This document shows, in pieces, positions 50,501-61,275 of a stretch of DNA of 64,000 nt. The notes beneath the pieces were generated by a model, which ran no database searches, had not been told where the DNA came from, and saw nothing but the letters and a program-made list of their open reading frames with translations. Source of the DNA: Triops longicaudatus (taxonomy: Eukaryota; Arthropoda; Branchiopoda; Notostraca; Triopsidae); the NCBI GenBank assembly GCA_022885665.1, contig JAGQDJ010000047.1, forward strand, positions 348,261 through 412,260, read 5' to 3'. Every line of letters begins with the position of its first letter. Position 1 is the stretch's first letter. A program made the position numbers and the translations under genes.

Positions 50501-53500
50501 TGCTTTAGCTAACAGATTTTATTGGTCGTTTTTACGAGTATTTTGTCATGTATTTTGTCAGATTAACGGAAAAACATTTTTCGAGCACGAGTGCTTAACG
50601 TCTTCGGTTACACAAATATTTTACCGAACTCTGAGCAGTAAAGTACGTAGACAGTGCGGAGATGGGTACGGACGGGGCTTTTAAGAGCTACTAAAGAATC
50701 TGACTGCAAACGATTTGTGGACGATAAATGATACCCATTGTCACAACTCCTCGTTTTGAAGCTGTCGTTTTCGATTTTTTTTCCATGCTTGTCTTACACA
50801 AAGTGATCAGTATTCGAATTCTTGAAAGAACATCTACTGGGCATGGGTCAGTAATGTTTCACAACACGGAGACGTTCTACAATAACGTAAATAACTTCTC
50901 CGTTGCAAAAAAAAAAAAAAAAAAAAAAAAAAAAGCACATATCGAAAGTATGTCTGTCAATGGTTTGCCCGAAAAAATGACGCTGTCCCAATGATACTTT
51001 GCGGAGCAGAGGCTCGATGGGATTTCGCAACAAAAGAACGAAAATGCTTTGAGGGACTTTGGGTCCAACGGAAGATTTCACTTAAAGACTCGTTACTGGA
51101 CGGTCGACATTTTTCTAGTAAAAAGTTGGAGAGGTTTTCATTTCCACGCGCGTGCAAGATTAACCGACGCAGTCAAAACATAGTTTAGTTACAATACCCA
51201 TATGTGGAGTTCTAATTTGTTCAATGCACATCGTGTGTAAATATCTCTAATATCACACGGTACCACGTTTATTCACGTAGCATGTTTCGAGCATTTGGTG
51301 CGTGTCTATTGAAGTATCGGTAAAACGCTAATAAAAGAAAATTCACTGTTCTAAGGTTATACTGTTAAATAGTCCGTATAAATTAACATTCGCGGTAAAA
51401 GAATGGTGTCAAATTACTGATATGTAAATAAAGGTAATTAAATAAATAAAATACAATAAATACAAAGATAAAAAAGTTAAAATAGAAAATTAAGATAATT
51501 TTATCTAACTCTTACGTATTTTAACTACATTAAATAAGGTGACGTAGGGTGGGGAGGGGGGAATGCAATTCACGTAGATCATTCCAACCTTATTACTAAG
51601 ATTTACCGCTGCTTTTAGACAGAAATTTGCTTTCTGACATGTACGTTAAAAAACTCACGAATAGTTACCTGGGAGGGTGCGTCCAAGCTACTGAGAAGCC
51701 ATAGCCTTGGCTTTCTTTTTGCAATGTCATAGTGATGGTGTAAGGAGTCCGTCCGGCTGATCGCGTGGAATCGGGGGTGACGGGCGATTTTGTACTCGGT
51801 CCATCCGCTGCGTTCAGCGTTCCATTATCTTCCATTTCCATATGGTAGTTCTCTTCTTGGGGTTCGAACCCACTGAACCCTTCAAGACAGAGGAATTTCG
51901 AAGTAGCTTTCAAGCTGCCAGACAACATTTAATCGAGTGTCAAATGGTTCTTACCTTCTTGGTTATCGAAATCCATAGCTTGATTTTTCACCGCGAAGTG
52001 TCGTTTACGGCCCACTTTTTCGTTCAACAATCGATACCAGCCGTTCACGTCCTACGGAAGTAAATAAATTGACATTTGCTTTTAGATAAACAAGTCTGTC
52101 AGTCTTCTGTCTCCAGAAAGGATACAGCTTGGTAACGAACTGAAGCTGATTTAACTGAAAGACAGTCGAGAAAGGTTTAAGAAACCAAAAAGATCTTGTA
52201 AGATTTCCCCTAACAAGCTTAAAAGCACCCATGTGAGGCTTCACGCAAGAAGAGCGAAAAAGGACCGGATTTGCTTACTTTTCTAATAACGTGACTAACG
52301 CCAAAGGACATACAACCCAAGAATTCACTTCGACTACAAAAACAAACGATTTAAAACAATAACTTTGGTTTTCACAAATTATAGTTTTACCTTTTTCTTA
52401 CATCTCGATTCCACACCGAAACTAAGAGCCGTTTATGCAAATCAGCTGACAAGAATTCGAAGGAGAATTTTTGGTCAAACCAGGGGTTGTTGTCCCCTTT
52501 AATTAAATTTGTGCGGCAAAATGTCCTTTCGTCATTGTCCGGAATTAGCGATAACTGCAACAATCGAGTTCATTAGTTTCATTTCGTACGCGTAAAAGAA
52601 ATTTTTGTACTTTAACATAGGTATTGCATAATGATCCCGAAGCGGCACGTAACTTCCTCGCGGCCAAAACTGATTAAGAGAAACAAAAGATTAATAACAA
52701 TGCTCTTGCTTTAAAAATGTTAATAACAAAAATAACACAAAAACCTAACTGAATAGTAAAGAATAATTCAAAAAGATAAAAGAGAGCATAAAATCACCAC
52801 AAATATATGAAAAGTAAGTGGATTTCGCAATTTCGAACTACTTCGAATTAGAATTTGAATTTCCAATCACAATAAAACACAACTCTATTAATTAACATGA
52901 CCTTAAAGAAAAACTCTTAATTATAATGTTACTAACTTTACAAGATTTAATGGCCAAAGCTCAGTAATCTAACTAAATGAATCTAAATGAACTGCGAAAC
53001 GCATCAAAACTTTAAAATACGCAATAACGGGTAATGCTTAGGAAAATAAAATATTATACAGAAAAAAAACTTAGTTACTATGAATGGTCAAGAGTCCCGA
53101 ATTGAGGTATACAGAGAGCTGGAGCTGTCCTTTGCCTTGCAGTACTTCGGCAGCCTTTCGTCTCTTGACAGTTCTCCGTGGCAAGGCGCTTTTGCTCGCA
53201 ACAGAATGACAAGTTCGCCACGTGGAATTCGATTTCCAAGAACAGTTCAGTCGAGCCGCTTTAGATTGACGAGCCGTGCGAGACCGACGACTCGCTCGAC
53301 TCACGTTAATGCTGTCCCGGCTCGTCAGGTTCGAATATGACAAGCGGGCTCGCGAACGTCGTCCAGATTTGGTAGGAGTCGACACGTGGTGACGCGTGTG
53401 TTTCCACATGCGCCCGCTAGAAGGCGCTTGCGACTTCTTAGAAGACCGCGTCTTCTTCGGCGGTGTGAAACACAGACTAGCTTGTTGTTGCTGGTTCCTT

Positions 53501-56500
53501 CCCAGAATATGATTTTTGGACAATTTAGGTGTTCTCAAGTACTGCGCCACATGGGAATTCCAAGTTTCGCAGCCATCGGAGAGGTAATCGTAAGGACTGA
53601 TCATAGTCAAAGATGAAGCGTCTTTTTCATGAATAGGTTGGCATCGTTTTTCCGTTTGGGTTTCTTTGGTCTGCCAAGCTGTCGCCGTCCCGGTGTGTGT
53701 CATAATAGCGTTGTTGTTATTGTTGTACTGAGCATGCCATTGAGCCAACGTGTGATTGTCGATGAAAAGGAACGATTGCAAAGGAATTCGAACACAGCCA
53801 CAATGCGCATGGTGTTGATGGCTAGGATCCGTGTCATGTCCATTGATAACCAGCGGCTCTAGACCCAAGGTCAGTCCATTGCCATTGTTGTCTTCTTCTG
53901 GTGCGGCATTTGACACCGAATCACAGTCCCGAATAGTGTCAGATAACATGGCTTCCATAGACCAGTCGGACATATCACCGTAAGTGTCCTCAGGCAGCGG
54001 GGTGCTGTCTTCCAACATACGCTGTAATCGAAGCTCGCGTTCTTGCATACTAGAAGATCTCCTGGAACTGCTGGATGACCGTCGAAGAATGGTATTCGCT
54101 GTCGACGGCCACTCAGGAAGTTTGCCTTTTGTTGGCTGTTTCGAGTTCTTGTTACTATCCGTCCGTACTGCCGAGAACGCGCTATCTGAGCTCTGGGTCA
54201 AGGGAGCGGGCTCGAAATCACCTGAATTTCGATAGCTACTGTATCGTCGATGGTTCAACGTAGGGTTGGACTGATTCAACAAAGGATTAGAATTGCTTGC
54301 AAGATACACGTTTTCATACGAGGGACATAAAACGGGAACTGCAGCAGTTTTGGCCGTTGGCCTGCTTAGGACATCGCGATCTGCCATGGACGAATCCAAT
54401 GAACAAAACGCACTTTGTCGTAAGGCAGGTGTCACAGTGACGTCATCCAGGTACCAGTCGGGGTATACGTTATCAGCCGGTTGAATCGCTTGGAATCGGC
54501 ATGAGGACAGAGATCGGGAATTATTGGCGGAATTTTGAGTACGAGGCAGAGTATAGGACTGTGGGTGGCCGATGATAGCTCGCATTTCCTCATACAACGC
54601 AGCGTCTTCTTCTTCTTCAACGTTACCTCCTGGCAAAGCAGGATGGAAGAGAGACTTGACGAGGACTGGACTAGCACTCACCGAGGGACTCAGCGTCCGT
54701 CCAGGCATGGCCATTTCCGCCACACCGCTATCTTGAGTATCACTGCTGGAAGAGTTGGCCAACGAATTAGCGTCACCGTGTTGGTAACGGTTCACAGAGG
54801 GCCATATTGCCGGTTGACGGTTAGGTGAATCGTAAACCGGGCTCCCCGAATGAGAGCGTGGGTTAAGCTCGTCGTTTTCAACGGTGCGCGGTTTCCAGAA
54901 ATCCATCGACTCATCCGCAGGTCGTGAGGAAGCCAACAATACTGGAGCAATCTCCGTGTCCTCCAGGTTGACATACGAGGGCTGCCAGTCGTGACCTTCC
55001 GGAGATTTGGAGTTTTCATCTTCCACCGGCTCCTTTTTCTCATGGTTACTGTTGTGGTCTGTAGCGGGAAATGATGTTGTGTGAGAATTTGAGACTTCTG
55101 CACTACAAACCGCAGTTTCTTGACGTTCCTCGACCGGGAGCTCTAGTTCTAACTCTTCTAAAGAGCACAGGCCACGTCGGTTACAAGGTACATTAAGAAA
55201 GGTACTCTGGGTTTTGTCATCGCTAGCTACGGATTCGCCAATAGGTGACGGGACATTGGAGGTGACTTTGGTAGCGACGGATACGTTATCTTCTTGGTCA
55301 GTTTCAAAAACAACCGGCAAGCGTTGTTCCGATAAAGCTGGGGTGTTTTTGGTACTACCGCGGGCGGTTTTCTTGTTAGAGGAGTTTGTAGGCGGCGGTG
55401 GTGGTCGCAGGTGTAGGACGCAGGATGATGGTTTCAAAGGTCGCGAATCGCAATTGATGTGCACGTGTTGGCCAGTGGAGGTGTGACAGGTCTTTTTGAC
55501 AGGCGAAGCGTTGAAATGGAAGCCCAGGGGCGGTAAGGGTCGTGAATCTCCCGATACGGAATGCAGACTAGAGAATTCGCCTCGGTGGCCCATCACAGCA
55601 GGCACCACGGTCTTACTGCAGGACGCCGACGCTGGCACTGCAGCTGGATTAGTGACGCCATCATCTTGAGCTTTTCGCTCCGATCTTTCCGGTTTGTCCT
55701 GAAAACATTTTTGGCTTGTTAGGGCCCCATCCACAGGGGACAGAGCAACAGGTTCGGGGGTTTGGTTTTGGGACGTGTTGGACGGCGAGGGTGGTTTGAC
55801 TGGTAATGGTTTGTGCAAATCCACTGGGGGTAAATTGGTGAATGACGCTAGATAAGAGCACTGCGAGGAGGAGCGCTGATGACTGGCTTGAACATCCTCA
55901 GTATTCGGTTGCGTCTGCTGCTGTTGTTGTAAGCGAATTTCACCGAGCATTTGTTGCAAATCGGCAATTTCCTCAAAGTCACCCATTTGCTTGCTCGAAT
56001 AGCTGTACTGACTTATATCGACCTCGGCCAAAGTGGTCGTTAGTCCGTCTTGCATTTCATCGTCAGTGAACTGGGTCATTTCTTGGTGCAAATCGGCGAT
56101 CATTTGCTGGTAACCCGGTGGCAAGGCGTTGTTGCTAATGTCTTGCAGCACTCGGCGTGAACGGACCGCGACAGGGATGTGTTCCAAGCGCATGTATAAA
56201 CTGCTGCTATCGTTGTCGTTGGAAAGCAGATCCTGCAAGCTGTAAATGGACTTGTGGACCATGGCTGGGGTGCGTTTTTTCCTGGCATGACGACGGCTGT
56301 GACGGTTGGTGTCCAAACGACTCTTGAGCTTGGTGAGAAAACTCGCATCGTGGGGATGAATAGGCTTGGGGGATTTTTTGGCTTCTTTGGGACGCAGTTC
56401 CTGACTTTGACGGAGAGTAGTCACTTTACGCACAGTGGCTTCACGGACCACGCCTTCGCCACTGTTGAGGGACATGGATGAAGAGGAGCACGACGCGGTG

Positions 56501-59500
56501 ATGAGTTGTCGCGGGGGTAAGGGAGGGGAGGCCTCGACGTTATTGGAAGCCAATGCCGGGGACGGCGTAGTAACCGCGGCTGACTTGGGTGGTAAAGCCG
56601 GCGAGGTTGAAGTGGTTGTAGTGTTGTTACTGTGGGACGATGGGGATCGGCCTTTGCTGGATTTGCTGTCACGACGTCGTAAAAACCTGGCCGAGGCTTT
56701 CTTGAGATCCGAAAAACTCGTACGGGACGAAGACTCCCCGGAGTTTTTAGATCCGATGGCCCATTTCAACATGGCGTTGGGACGGTCACCTGCCAATGGA
56801 AAAGACATTGCGAAATGAGTATTCAGTTAGGAAATGGCACCTTTATAGAAAACAAGTTCTACCCCGACAAACCGTCCCGCACTCATTACAAATCACTTTG
56901 GAGAACGCCTAAGCTCGATTGAATAATTAACGTCAAGAGACGCAGAAACGAGAGAAACGAACTGGTCAGATCAGTAAGCACAGCGTTTTTTCGGTGTCAA
57001 AGACGCAAACCGCCAAACCACATGTTACCCAACTGGTAACAGCCTCTCTAAAGAAGTGAAGGGACCGTGTGCAAAAAAAAAAAGCGTGCGTTCCTTTCAA
57101 GAGTACCTCGCGTGTTTATGGCATGCATAGAGAATGCACGAGTTTTATTTTCACAGGTAGTTATGGCTGGCTTGCTATGCTATGCATATTGAACGGGAGA
57201 AAACGGCATTTACCACGGTTTCGCTAGCGAGGGAAGCTGAGAGCAGAACGAGATCGACCTTTTGGTGAGCTTCGCAAGCCAAAGAACCGGTTTGGATCCA
57301 ATGGCTGACTCTGGCCATATTCGAAGCCGTCATCTATAACCCCCCTCCCCCCATTTTTTCCCTATAGTCCCCTTAGCACCCAAAGAAAAAAATGTAAGAA
57401 AGCGCGTGGCTGACGAGGTCATCTCTTCAAATCTGAAAAGTATTCGAGAAACAAAGAGCGTTTTGTCGAAGCTGGGCATCTGGCGCGGGAAATTTCCACA
57501 GTCCAATACGAGGATGCCTCTTTGGTTACTATTGTCGCTCACCCAAGCATGTTTTTTTTGTTTTGTTTTTAGTACATTTTGGGTATTCTGTCACTCGAAT
57601 CTTTTCTAGCTTGGGTGTCATGCACGAGAAACATGAGAAGGTTGCCGAATTGTGCAACTCAGCGATATTGTTTACGTCTCTACGGAGCCGACGCGGTAGA
57701 CCTCAAAAAACGGTTACAAAATGTTCTCTAAAGCAAGAAAAAACTAGCACAAGAGTTCATTAAGGACTTGTTCGCGTTGACTTTTCAAGTTGTCAACAAT
57801 GAAAGGTAGAACCATTAACCATGTGGATAGATTCGGCCGCGTTGGATCTTATCTGAATTATTTGCATTTTACGGACCCCTTGGCCGAGTTCGGCTCACAC
57901 ACACACAAGCCGAGCACAAGGAAGCTCAATTATTTGATTGCACGTGTGCAACTGTACCCCTAATGTGCAATTATGAGCTGTCTGAGTTGGGGCAAAACAG
58001 CTGTCCTAGCCGATACATTGTTCCACTAGGGTCTTCTTACATCGTGCCAACATAGCTAGAGCGCTTTCTTGCTCACTGGCCATCCACACATGCTTGATTA
58101 GACCCGTATAAAGGGAAACGTTAACGGATCCCGGGGATGCCGAATTCAGTGAAGGGCCAGGTGCAGCTCTGCGTAATCAAGGAGAGAGTGGGAGAGTTTT
58201 CGTATATGAAAAGACCCTGTTTCCTCCTCTCTATTATGGACACACTGAGCCACTATTTTGCTCCCGTTTTTTTAATGTAATATTTTCAAGTTTGGCCGTT
58301 AACACCACTGCCCCTTTAATCCCGGGGTTGAAGAGCTTAGAAGACCTATTTCCCCCCATGTTATTGCACTGGAGGTTACAAAAGAGCCGATTTGGGTATA
58401 AAAAGTTGCACGTCTACACTGATTTGAAACGTCTGAAACATGATGAGCTACTTGAAGCTTCTTCCGTTCGGCAACAGGTAGTGAGCTATTGTTCTCTATT
58501 TTGGGAGAGATCTATAGCGCCAAAATGTGGTTTAGTTCTTTTCATTATATTCTGTGTACTTTGTGATACGTTCGCCCTTCGCTATTTCCGCTGTAATTCA
58601 TGGCGATTATCTCTCCGGAGAAACGAAAGAAAAAAATGCTGCTAGGTCATTTTTCGGCAACAGAAGTGATGACTGGACACAAACGGCGGCACTAATTCCG
58701 AACCGAGAAAGACATTTAAAAGATTAAGGCATACGTTCAGAGAACGACATCTGAACATAAAAAACGCTAAATTACGCTAAGCTTGAATTTCAACCGCAAC
58801 TTGCCAATTTATAATCGTAAAAGAGACAATTTACAAGACTACTTAATGTAGAAAATCGCATCTTGCTTCTTGAAGGAGTTTGTTGCTTCGTCGCTTAAAA
58901 AAGCGCTAAAATCTGTCGCTAAAGCTATACTGAAGCTACAGTGCTGCTAAGGATGCTCAACGCTGCGAGTTAACCGGATAGGGAAAGCTGAGATCAATCT
59001 CGATTTTCATATGCAAATAAGCCTTATAGTGTTGGGTATTTACTAGCCAGGTATGCAGACTAGCCGTTGACCTTGGGAATTTTTTTCGACTATGACTCTC
59101 CACCTCCCCAAAATATAACTTTTTTCTTTCTGTGCATTCTTTTCGCACTGTGTGAAATTTTCACAATTTTCTCTACTGAAAAAGTCGCGGAGGTGTTTTG
59201 AAATTCCTGCGCTTTCGAGGAGGATGAATGGTGGTATAAAGCTAATAAAGCTCTTAAGGGGCTCGTTCCCACGCTAAGTGCAGGATTGGCTTTTACATGT
59301 ACTAAACAGTACTTGTCAAAGGGGGTTAAGAAATGTTTCGCGAAAAACCCACCCTCGCTATACAAGGCTTCAAGACGATGCCCTGCCAAGTGACGACAAG
59401 GGGTTGCTAGCTAGGTCACACCAATATATCCACTAAACTCCTTGAACCACTACGAGGATTGAATACACTTGGTTTCCGTATTTCTCGATTCCAGTGAAAA

Positions 59501-61275
59501 AAAAGCCGAGGTTTTACGGTGGGAGGGAAAGAAGGGTGAGTTCTTGTCCGTTTTCTTCAAACTTGGAAAATCATGAGCGTTTAGGATCAACTTACACTAG
59601 ACTTCCAAGGGAATTTACTTTCCAATATCCTTCCTTGGAAAACTTCCACGCTGTGCCTTTTAAGCACTTGACACTTTTTCCAACAAAACGTCCATTCACT
59701 GCAAGCTTTTTCGTACTTATGACGATCTAAAGACAATCTTCAAAGCTTGCCGAATTTTTCAAATAAAAACTCCTCGAATTATTTGTCCAATAGGGGAAAA
59801 CACCGCTTTCGCATGCAATTCCACATGGCAGTTTCAAGTTTATGACACAGTAGAGATGGTATAAACTGGACAAGCTTGTTCACTGCGAAAAAGATATTCG
59901 GGGTCCAGGATAATAAACCAAAATCTTCCCTCGATATCACTTTTATAAGTCTCCGTGCTGTGGTCTCTGGTCAAAGCGTCTTGGCACTTTGCTCTCCAGG
60001 TTTCACTTGTGCATCTCGGACCCCCGCTTTCGGCACTGAGCCACTAGAACAAGAATGCATACGCTACACTCCCGACTCCCAGTCGAGTAAAAGAAGGTTT
60101 GGGGTCTAGGGAAGGGGGAGCCCCTTGAAAAGAAGTGTATGTTGTATATGTATTCCTTTAGGACCCGAAAAGATCCCACAGGCAAAACACCAAGGGTGTA
60201 TAGGAATGCTTTTAGCTTGCTCTCCCCCCAACACCATGGAAGCAAGGATGAAAAAGACCAAGGAAGGTGCAAAAGCGGGGAACGAACCAAGCTCCAGAGA
60301 GGGACTGACCAGCAAGAACCACCTGAGAAGCACGAAGTGGCTCCTTACAGCTTGCTGTGATACCTGTCCGGTGTCCGAAATCAACGAAAGGAGAAGAAAG
60401 GAGAAGGAGGGACATAACCAAGATTTAATCTTACTTTTAACCTCTGACATAGACACGAGCATGGATTTTTTTTAAACAAAAAAAAGAAAAAGTGGGGTTG
60501 TGTTACGGTGTATAAGCGAATGATTAAGTTTGTATTCGCCTCGTTGATTTTTTTAAAAGTTTGCTTAGCTAATTAATATGCAGACTAGGCGCAAGCGACG
60601 AGGCATTGTTGGTGAGCAGCAGGGAACCTAAACGAACCTACTTACAGAAACAAAAAGCATTACGGAGGGTTAAGCTTTCGATATAGAAAGCAGCGGTAGT
60701 GGTAATGGGGGTAAACCTAGGAAAGGATGAAGGGGCACTAAGGACGTTGTGAGTGCGTTGGTTCATTGGATTCTTCACTAAAGGGGAGGGGGTAATCAAG
60801 ACTAAACTCGCAGATGTCGAGAAAGCCAGGGAAATGTTTGCATAAGCATCCGCGGAATTTGGTTAATCGGTGGTATTTGCGACGATCTCCGATTACAGTC
60901 ATCGGCACTTCCGAAGAGAAAAGAAACCTGGCTCCTGGGCTTTCAGAGAAACGAAAGCTTACGGTTACGTCGAGATTACTCTTGATATAATAGGTCTGTA
61001 TATCCATGGAGCGCAAATGTGATGCGTTGCGTTATCTCGAGGGGCTAACGCGACGTCCTTTTGTAACAGCTTAAAGACAGGTCACATTTTCAGGACGTAA
61101 AGCGGGCTTCTAACACCAAACATTTACCTGATATAGCTGTCTTCTCCGGTTTGGTCACAAGGTAGCTATTATCATCTGAGAAATCTATATAAGGGACCGA
61201 ATCGGACGGCGACAGCGCGGGAGGTTTGCACTGTGTGAACAAGAATTTGACTCGTTTCTTCCATGAGGTAGGCAT
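19249..61275 (-). CDS. Giant C2-PDZ-(DH-like)-PH-RGS protein, RGS3-like
   Basis: A probable GTPase-activating regulator of heterotrimeric G-protein alpha subunits with membrane- and partner-binding modules. Exons: 61275-61128, 56789-53079, 52669-52611, 52554-52391, 52333-52279, 52051-51955, 51879-51669, 50418-50293, 50188-49768, 49572-49441, 49319-49233, 49006-48914, 48854-48726, 48637-48512, 48423-48342, 48247-48145, 46549-45679, 45572-45382, 40811-40406, 30965-30881, 30813-30745, 30691-30558, 30497-30344, 27851-27658, 25937-25855, 22716-22589 and 19613-19249. Every junction keeps phase, and the sum is 2,807 codons plus stop. Order by residue: disordered 1-1265, C2 about 1270-1410, PDZ about 1450-1538, DH-like 1665-1811, PH about 1822-1925, disordered linker 1926-2640, RGS about 2674-2795. 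The C2/PDZ/RGS order and LGCMSFGV match mammalian PDZ-RGS3. Extra exons in the long introns cannot be excluded. If the first exon is not used, the ATG at 56808 reads straight into the large exon. Confidence 0.8.
19614..22588 (-). other. Long intron between the two RGS-domain exons
   Basis: About 3 kb with no recognised gene, repeat family or conserved RNA. Open frames on both strands here (for example 21138-21446) overlap each other and show no family motif. Confidence 0.55.
23176..23357 (-). CDS. Alternative first exon: short RGS isoform
   Basis: An ATG at 23357 opens 60 codons plus two bases: MIHPTEIRRDSIKATKNVLE, an Asn/Ser/Lys-rich stretch, then NNFFKYFNR, ending at a donor (CG|GTTAGT) in phase 2. 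The next RGS exon begins in the matching phase (G|TCC GAG). It has no acceptor that fits the preceding long-isoform exon, whereas exon 25937-25855 also ends in phase 2 and joins the same RGS exon. This suggests a separate promoter making a protein of about 224 residues, close to RGS4-size R4 proteins. Function of the 60-residue leader is unknown. Confidence 0.6.
23358..25854 (-). other. Putative internal promoter and intron
   Basis: Upstream of the alternative ATG, 23380-23580 is richer in G+C and CpG than its surroundings, as expected for a promoter. The rest shows no coding exon or recognised repeat. Confidence 0.4.
25855..30965 (-). other. Disordered-linker exons before the RGS domain
   Basis: Six exons (30965-30881, 30813-30745, 30691-30558, 30497-30344, 27851-27658, 25937-25855) with consensus acceptors and donors and matching phases. 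They encode low-complexity Ser/Thr/Pro/Ala-rich sequence, for example VKKVPPVFKRLRQFPRTPG, GDSSESSPSWASAPSSAG, SPSPRPVSSGTVFRF, an Ala-rich block and KVSKAKSADIPCPESER. No domain is recognised. The position equals the long unstructured linker of mammalian RGS3. Introns between them are without recognised genes. Confidence 0.65.
33111..33137. repeat. AAT microsatellite
   Basis: About nine tandem AAT units inside the 9.4-kb intron. Confidence 0.9.
39653..39828. mobile_element. MITE-like element, copy 1
   Basis: About 176 bp bounded by imperfect terminal inverted repeats of about 27 bp: CAGTACAATCTCGTTATAAC at the left, and the reverse complement of CAGGAGTCTCATTATACCGA at the right. It is flanked by TA on the left, as expected for Tc1/mariner/pogo-type insertions; the right flank is TT. 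It has no coding capacity. A related copy lies at 44534-44687 in the opposite orientation. Confidence 0.65.
41505..41569. repeat. AAT microsatellite
   Basis: About 65 bases of nearly perfect AAT units in an RGS-gene intron. The repeat produces a spurious Leu-rich open frame on the minus strand. Confidence 0.95.
44534..44687. mobile_element. MITE-like element, copy 2 (inverted relative to copy 1)
   Basis: Its reverse complement aligns along its length with 39653-39828: shared AATCT(C/T)GT(T/G)ATA(A/G)CGAACCT near one end, GACGCTTTTT followed by TGTACA in the middle, ACCGCAT and GTTCGTTA near the other end. The termini are again imperfect inverted repeats beginning CAG or CAT. About 154 bp, noncoding. 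Confidence 0.6.
46550..48144 (-). other. Intron of the RGS gene (1.6 kb)
   Basis: A+T-rich; no exon, repeat family or RNA recognised. Confidence 0.55.
48145..49572 (-). other. DH-like region and PH domain of the RGS gene
   Basis: Exons 49572-49441, 49319-49233, 49006-48914 and 48854-48726 encode a helical region. RKQLVHGIINEEQKFVLTLA resembles the first conserved helix of a RhoGEF DH domain, and HLSKQLRMFEKLRSRDEDVG plus DLLQSISKAF the second region. The third conserved region (PxQRxxRYxLLL) is not seen; only PVQEPSDPILSLEKRILL occurs there. Exons 48637-48512, 48423-48342 and 48247-48145 then give a convincing PH domain: WIHHGELWKVKG, RRFWVLLFTDMLLLTR, VSTTKVVFLEEEPIFLD and a C-terminal KQNWISK helix with its conserved Trp. 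PH domains bind phosphoinositides or partner proteins. Confidence 0.65.
49768..53079 (-). other. C2 and PDZ domain exons of the RGS gene
   Basis: C2: GQLQLSVYLNSGLLTIH at the end of the large exon, then ILAARKLRAASGSLCNTYVK, LSLIPDNDERTFCRT, NPWFDQKFSFEFLSADLHKR, LLVSVWNRD, SEFLGCMSFGV and GWYRLL. The tail LGCMSFGV and the GWYxLL that follows are as in mammalian RGS3. PDZ: PYTITMTLQKESQGYGFSVA with the GYGF carboxylate-binding loop, RIERVEPGMAADKAGVKVGD, YIIFVGSQNVVKM and LTLEIYRK. About 120 Ser/Thr-rich residues follow in exon 50188-49768. The C2 loops lack at least one of the usual calcium-binding aspartates (N replaces D in SDPYVK). Confidence 0.85.
50907..50934. repeat. Poly(A) run
   Basis: Twenty-eight A residues in the intron between the two PDZ exons (50419-51668). 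The remainder of that intron has only chance open frames. Confidence 0.95.
53079..56808 (-). other. Very large N-terminal exon of the RGS gene
   Basis: One open frame of about 1,240 codons. It begins GDRPNAMLKWAIGSKN after the acceptor at 56790, or MSFPLAGDRPN if translation starts at 56808. It is Ser/Thr/Pro/Asn-rich with polar tracts (SPALPPK, poly-Gln near 55920, HHHA), short acidic blocks and a basic Ser/Arg-rich end (SGRRSRARLSYSNLTSRDS). Two stretches look more ordered: KSIYSLQDLL with VRSRRVLQDISNNALPPGYQ, and YEEMRAIIGHPQSYTLPR. It ends in the first strand of the C2 domain. No catalytic domain is seen. Scaffold or regulatory sequence is likely; the function is unknown. Confidence 0.8.
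56809..61127 (-). other. First intron of the RGS gene (4.3 kb)
   Basis: Contains a C-rich block near 57340-57355 (G-rich on the sense strand), a short CA repeat near 57898-57913, and several overlapping chance frames such as 60106-60475. No gene or mobile element was recognised. Confidence 0.5.
61128..61275 (-). CDS. Candidate first coding exon of the RGS gene
   Basis: ATG at 61275 reads MPTSWKKRVKFLF, then PPALSPSDSVPYIDFSDDNS and LVTKPEKTAISG, to a strong donor (TCAG|GTAAAT) in phase 1. The large exon has an acceptor (ttggcag) at 56790 in the matching phase, giving AISG-DRPNAMLKW. The frame also stays open upstream of the ATG to a TAG near 61392, so a further upstream exon is possible. The basic WKKRVKF start could be a membrane-contact motif, but this is not established. 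Confidence 0.5.

Noticed and set aside
50208..50684. 158-codon plus-strand frame over the second PDZ exon
   Set aside because: It is antisense to a well-supported PDZ exon (50418-50293) and continues into intron; it has no domain of its own.
56435..56818. 127-codon plus-strand frame opposite the large RGS exon
   Set aside because: Antisense shadow of G+C-rich, Ser/Pro-rich coding sequence; the minus-strand frame of over 1,200 codons is the real one.
60106..60475. Overlapping open frames of 116-118 codons on both strands
   Set aside because: Frames open on both strands at once with no domain or splice evidence look like composition effects in the first RGS intron.
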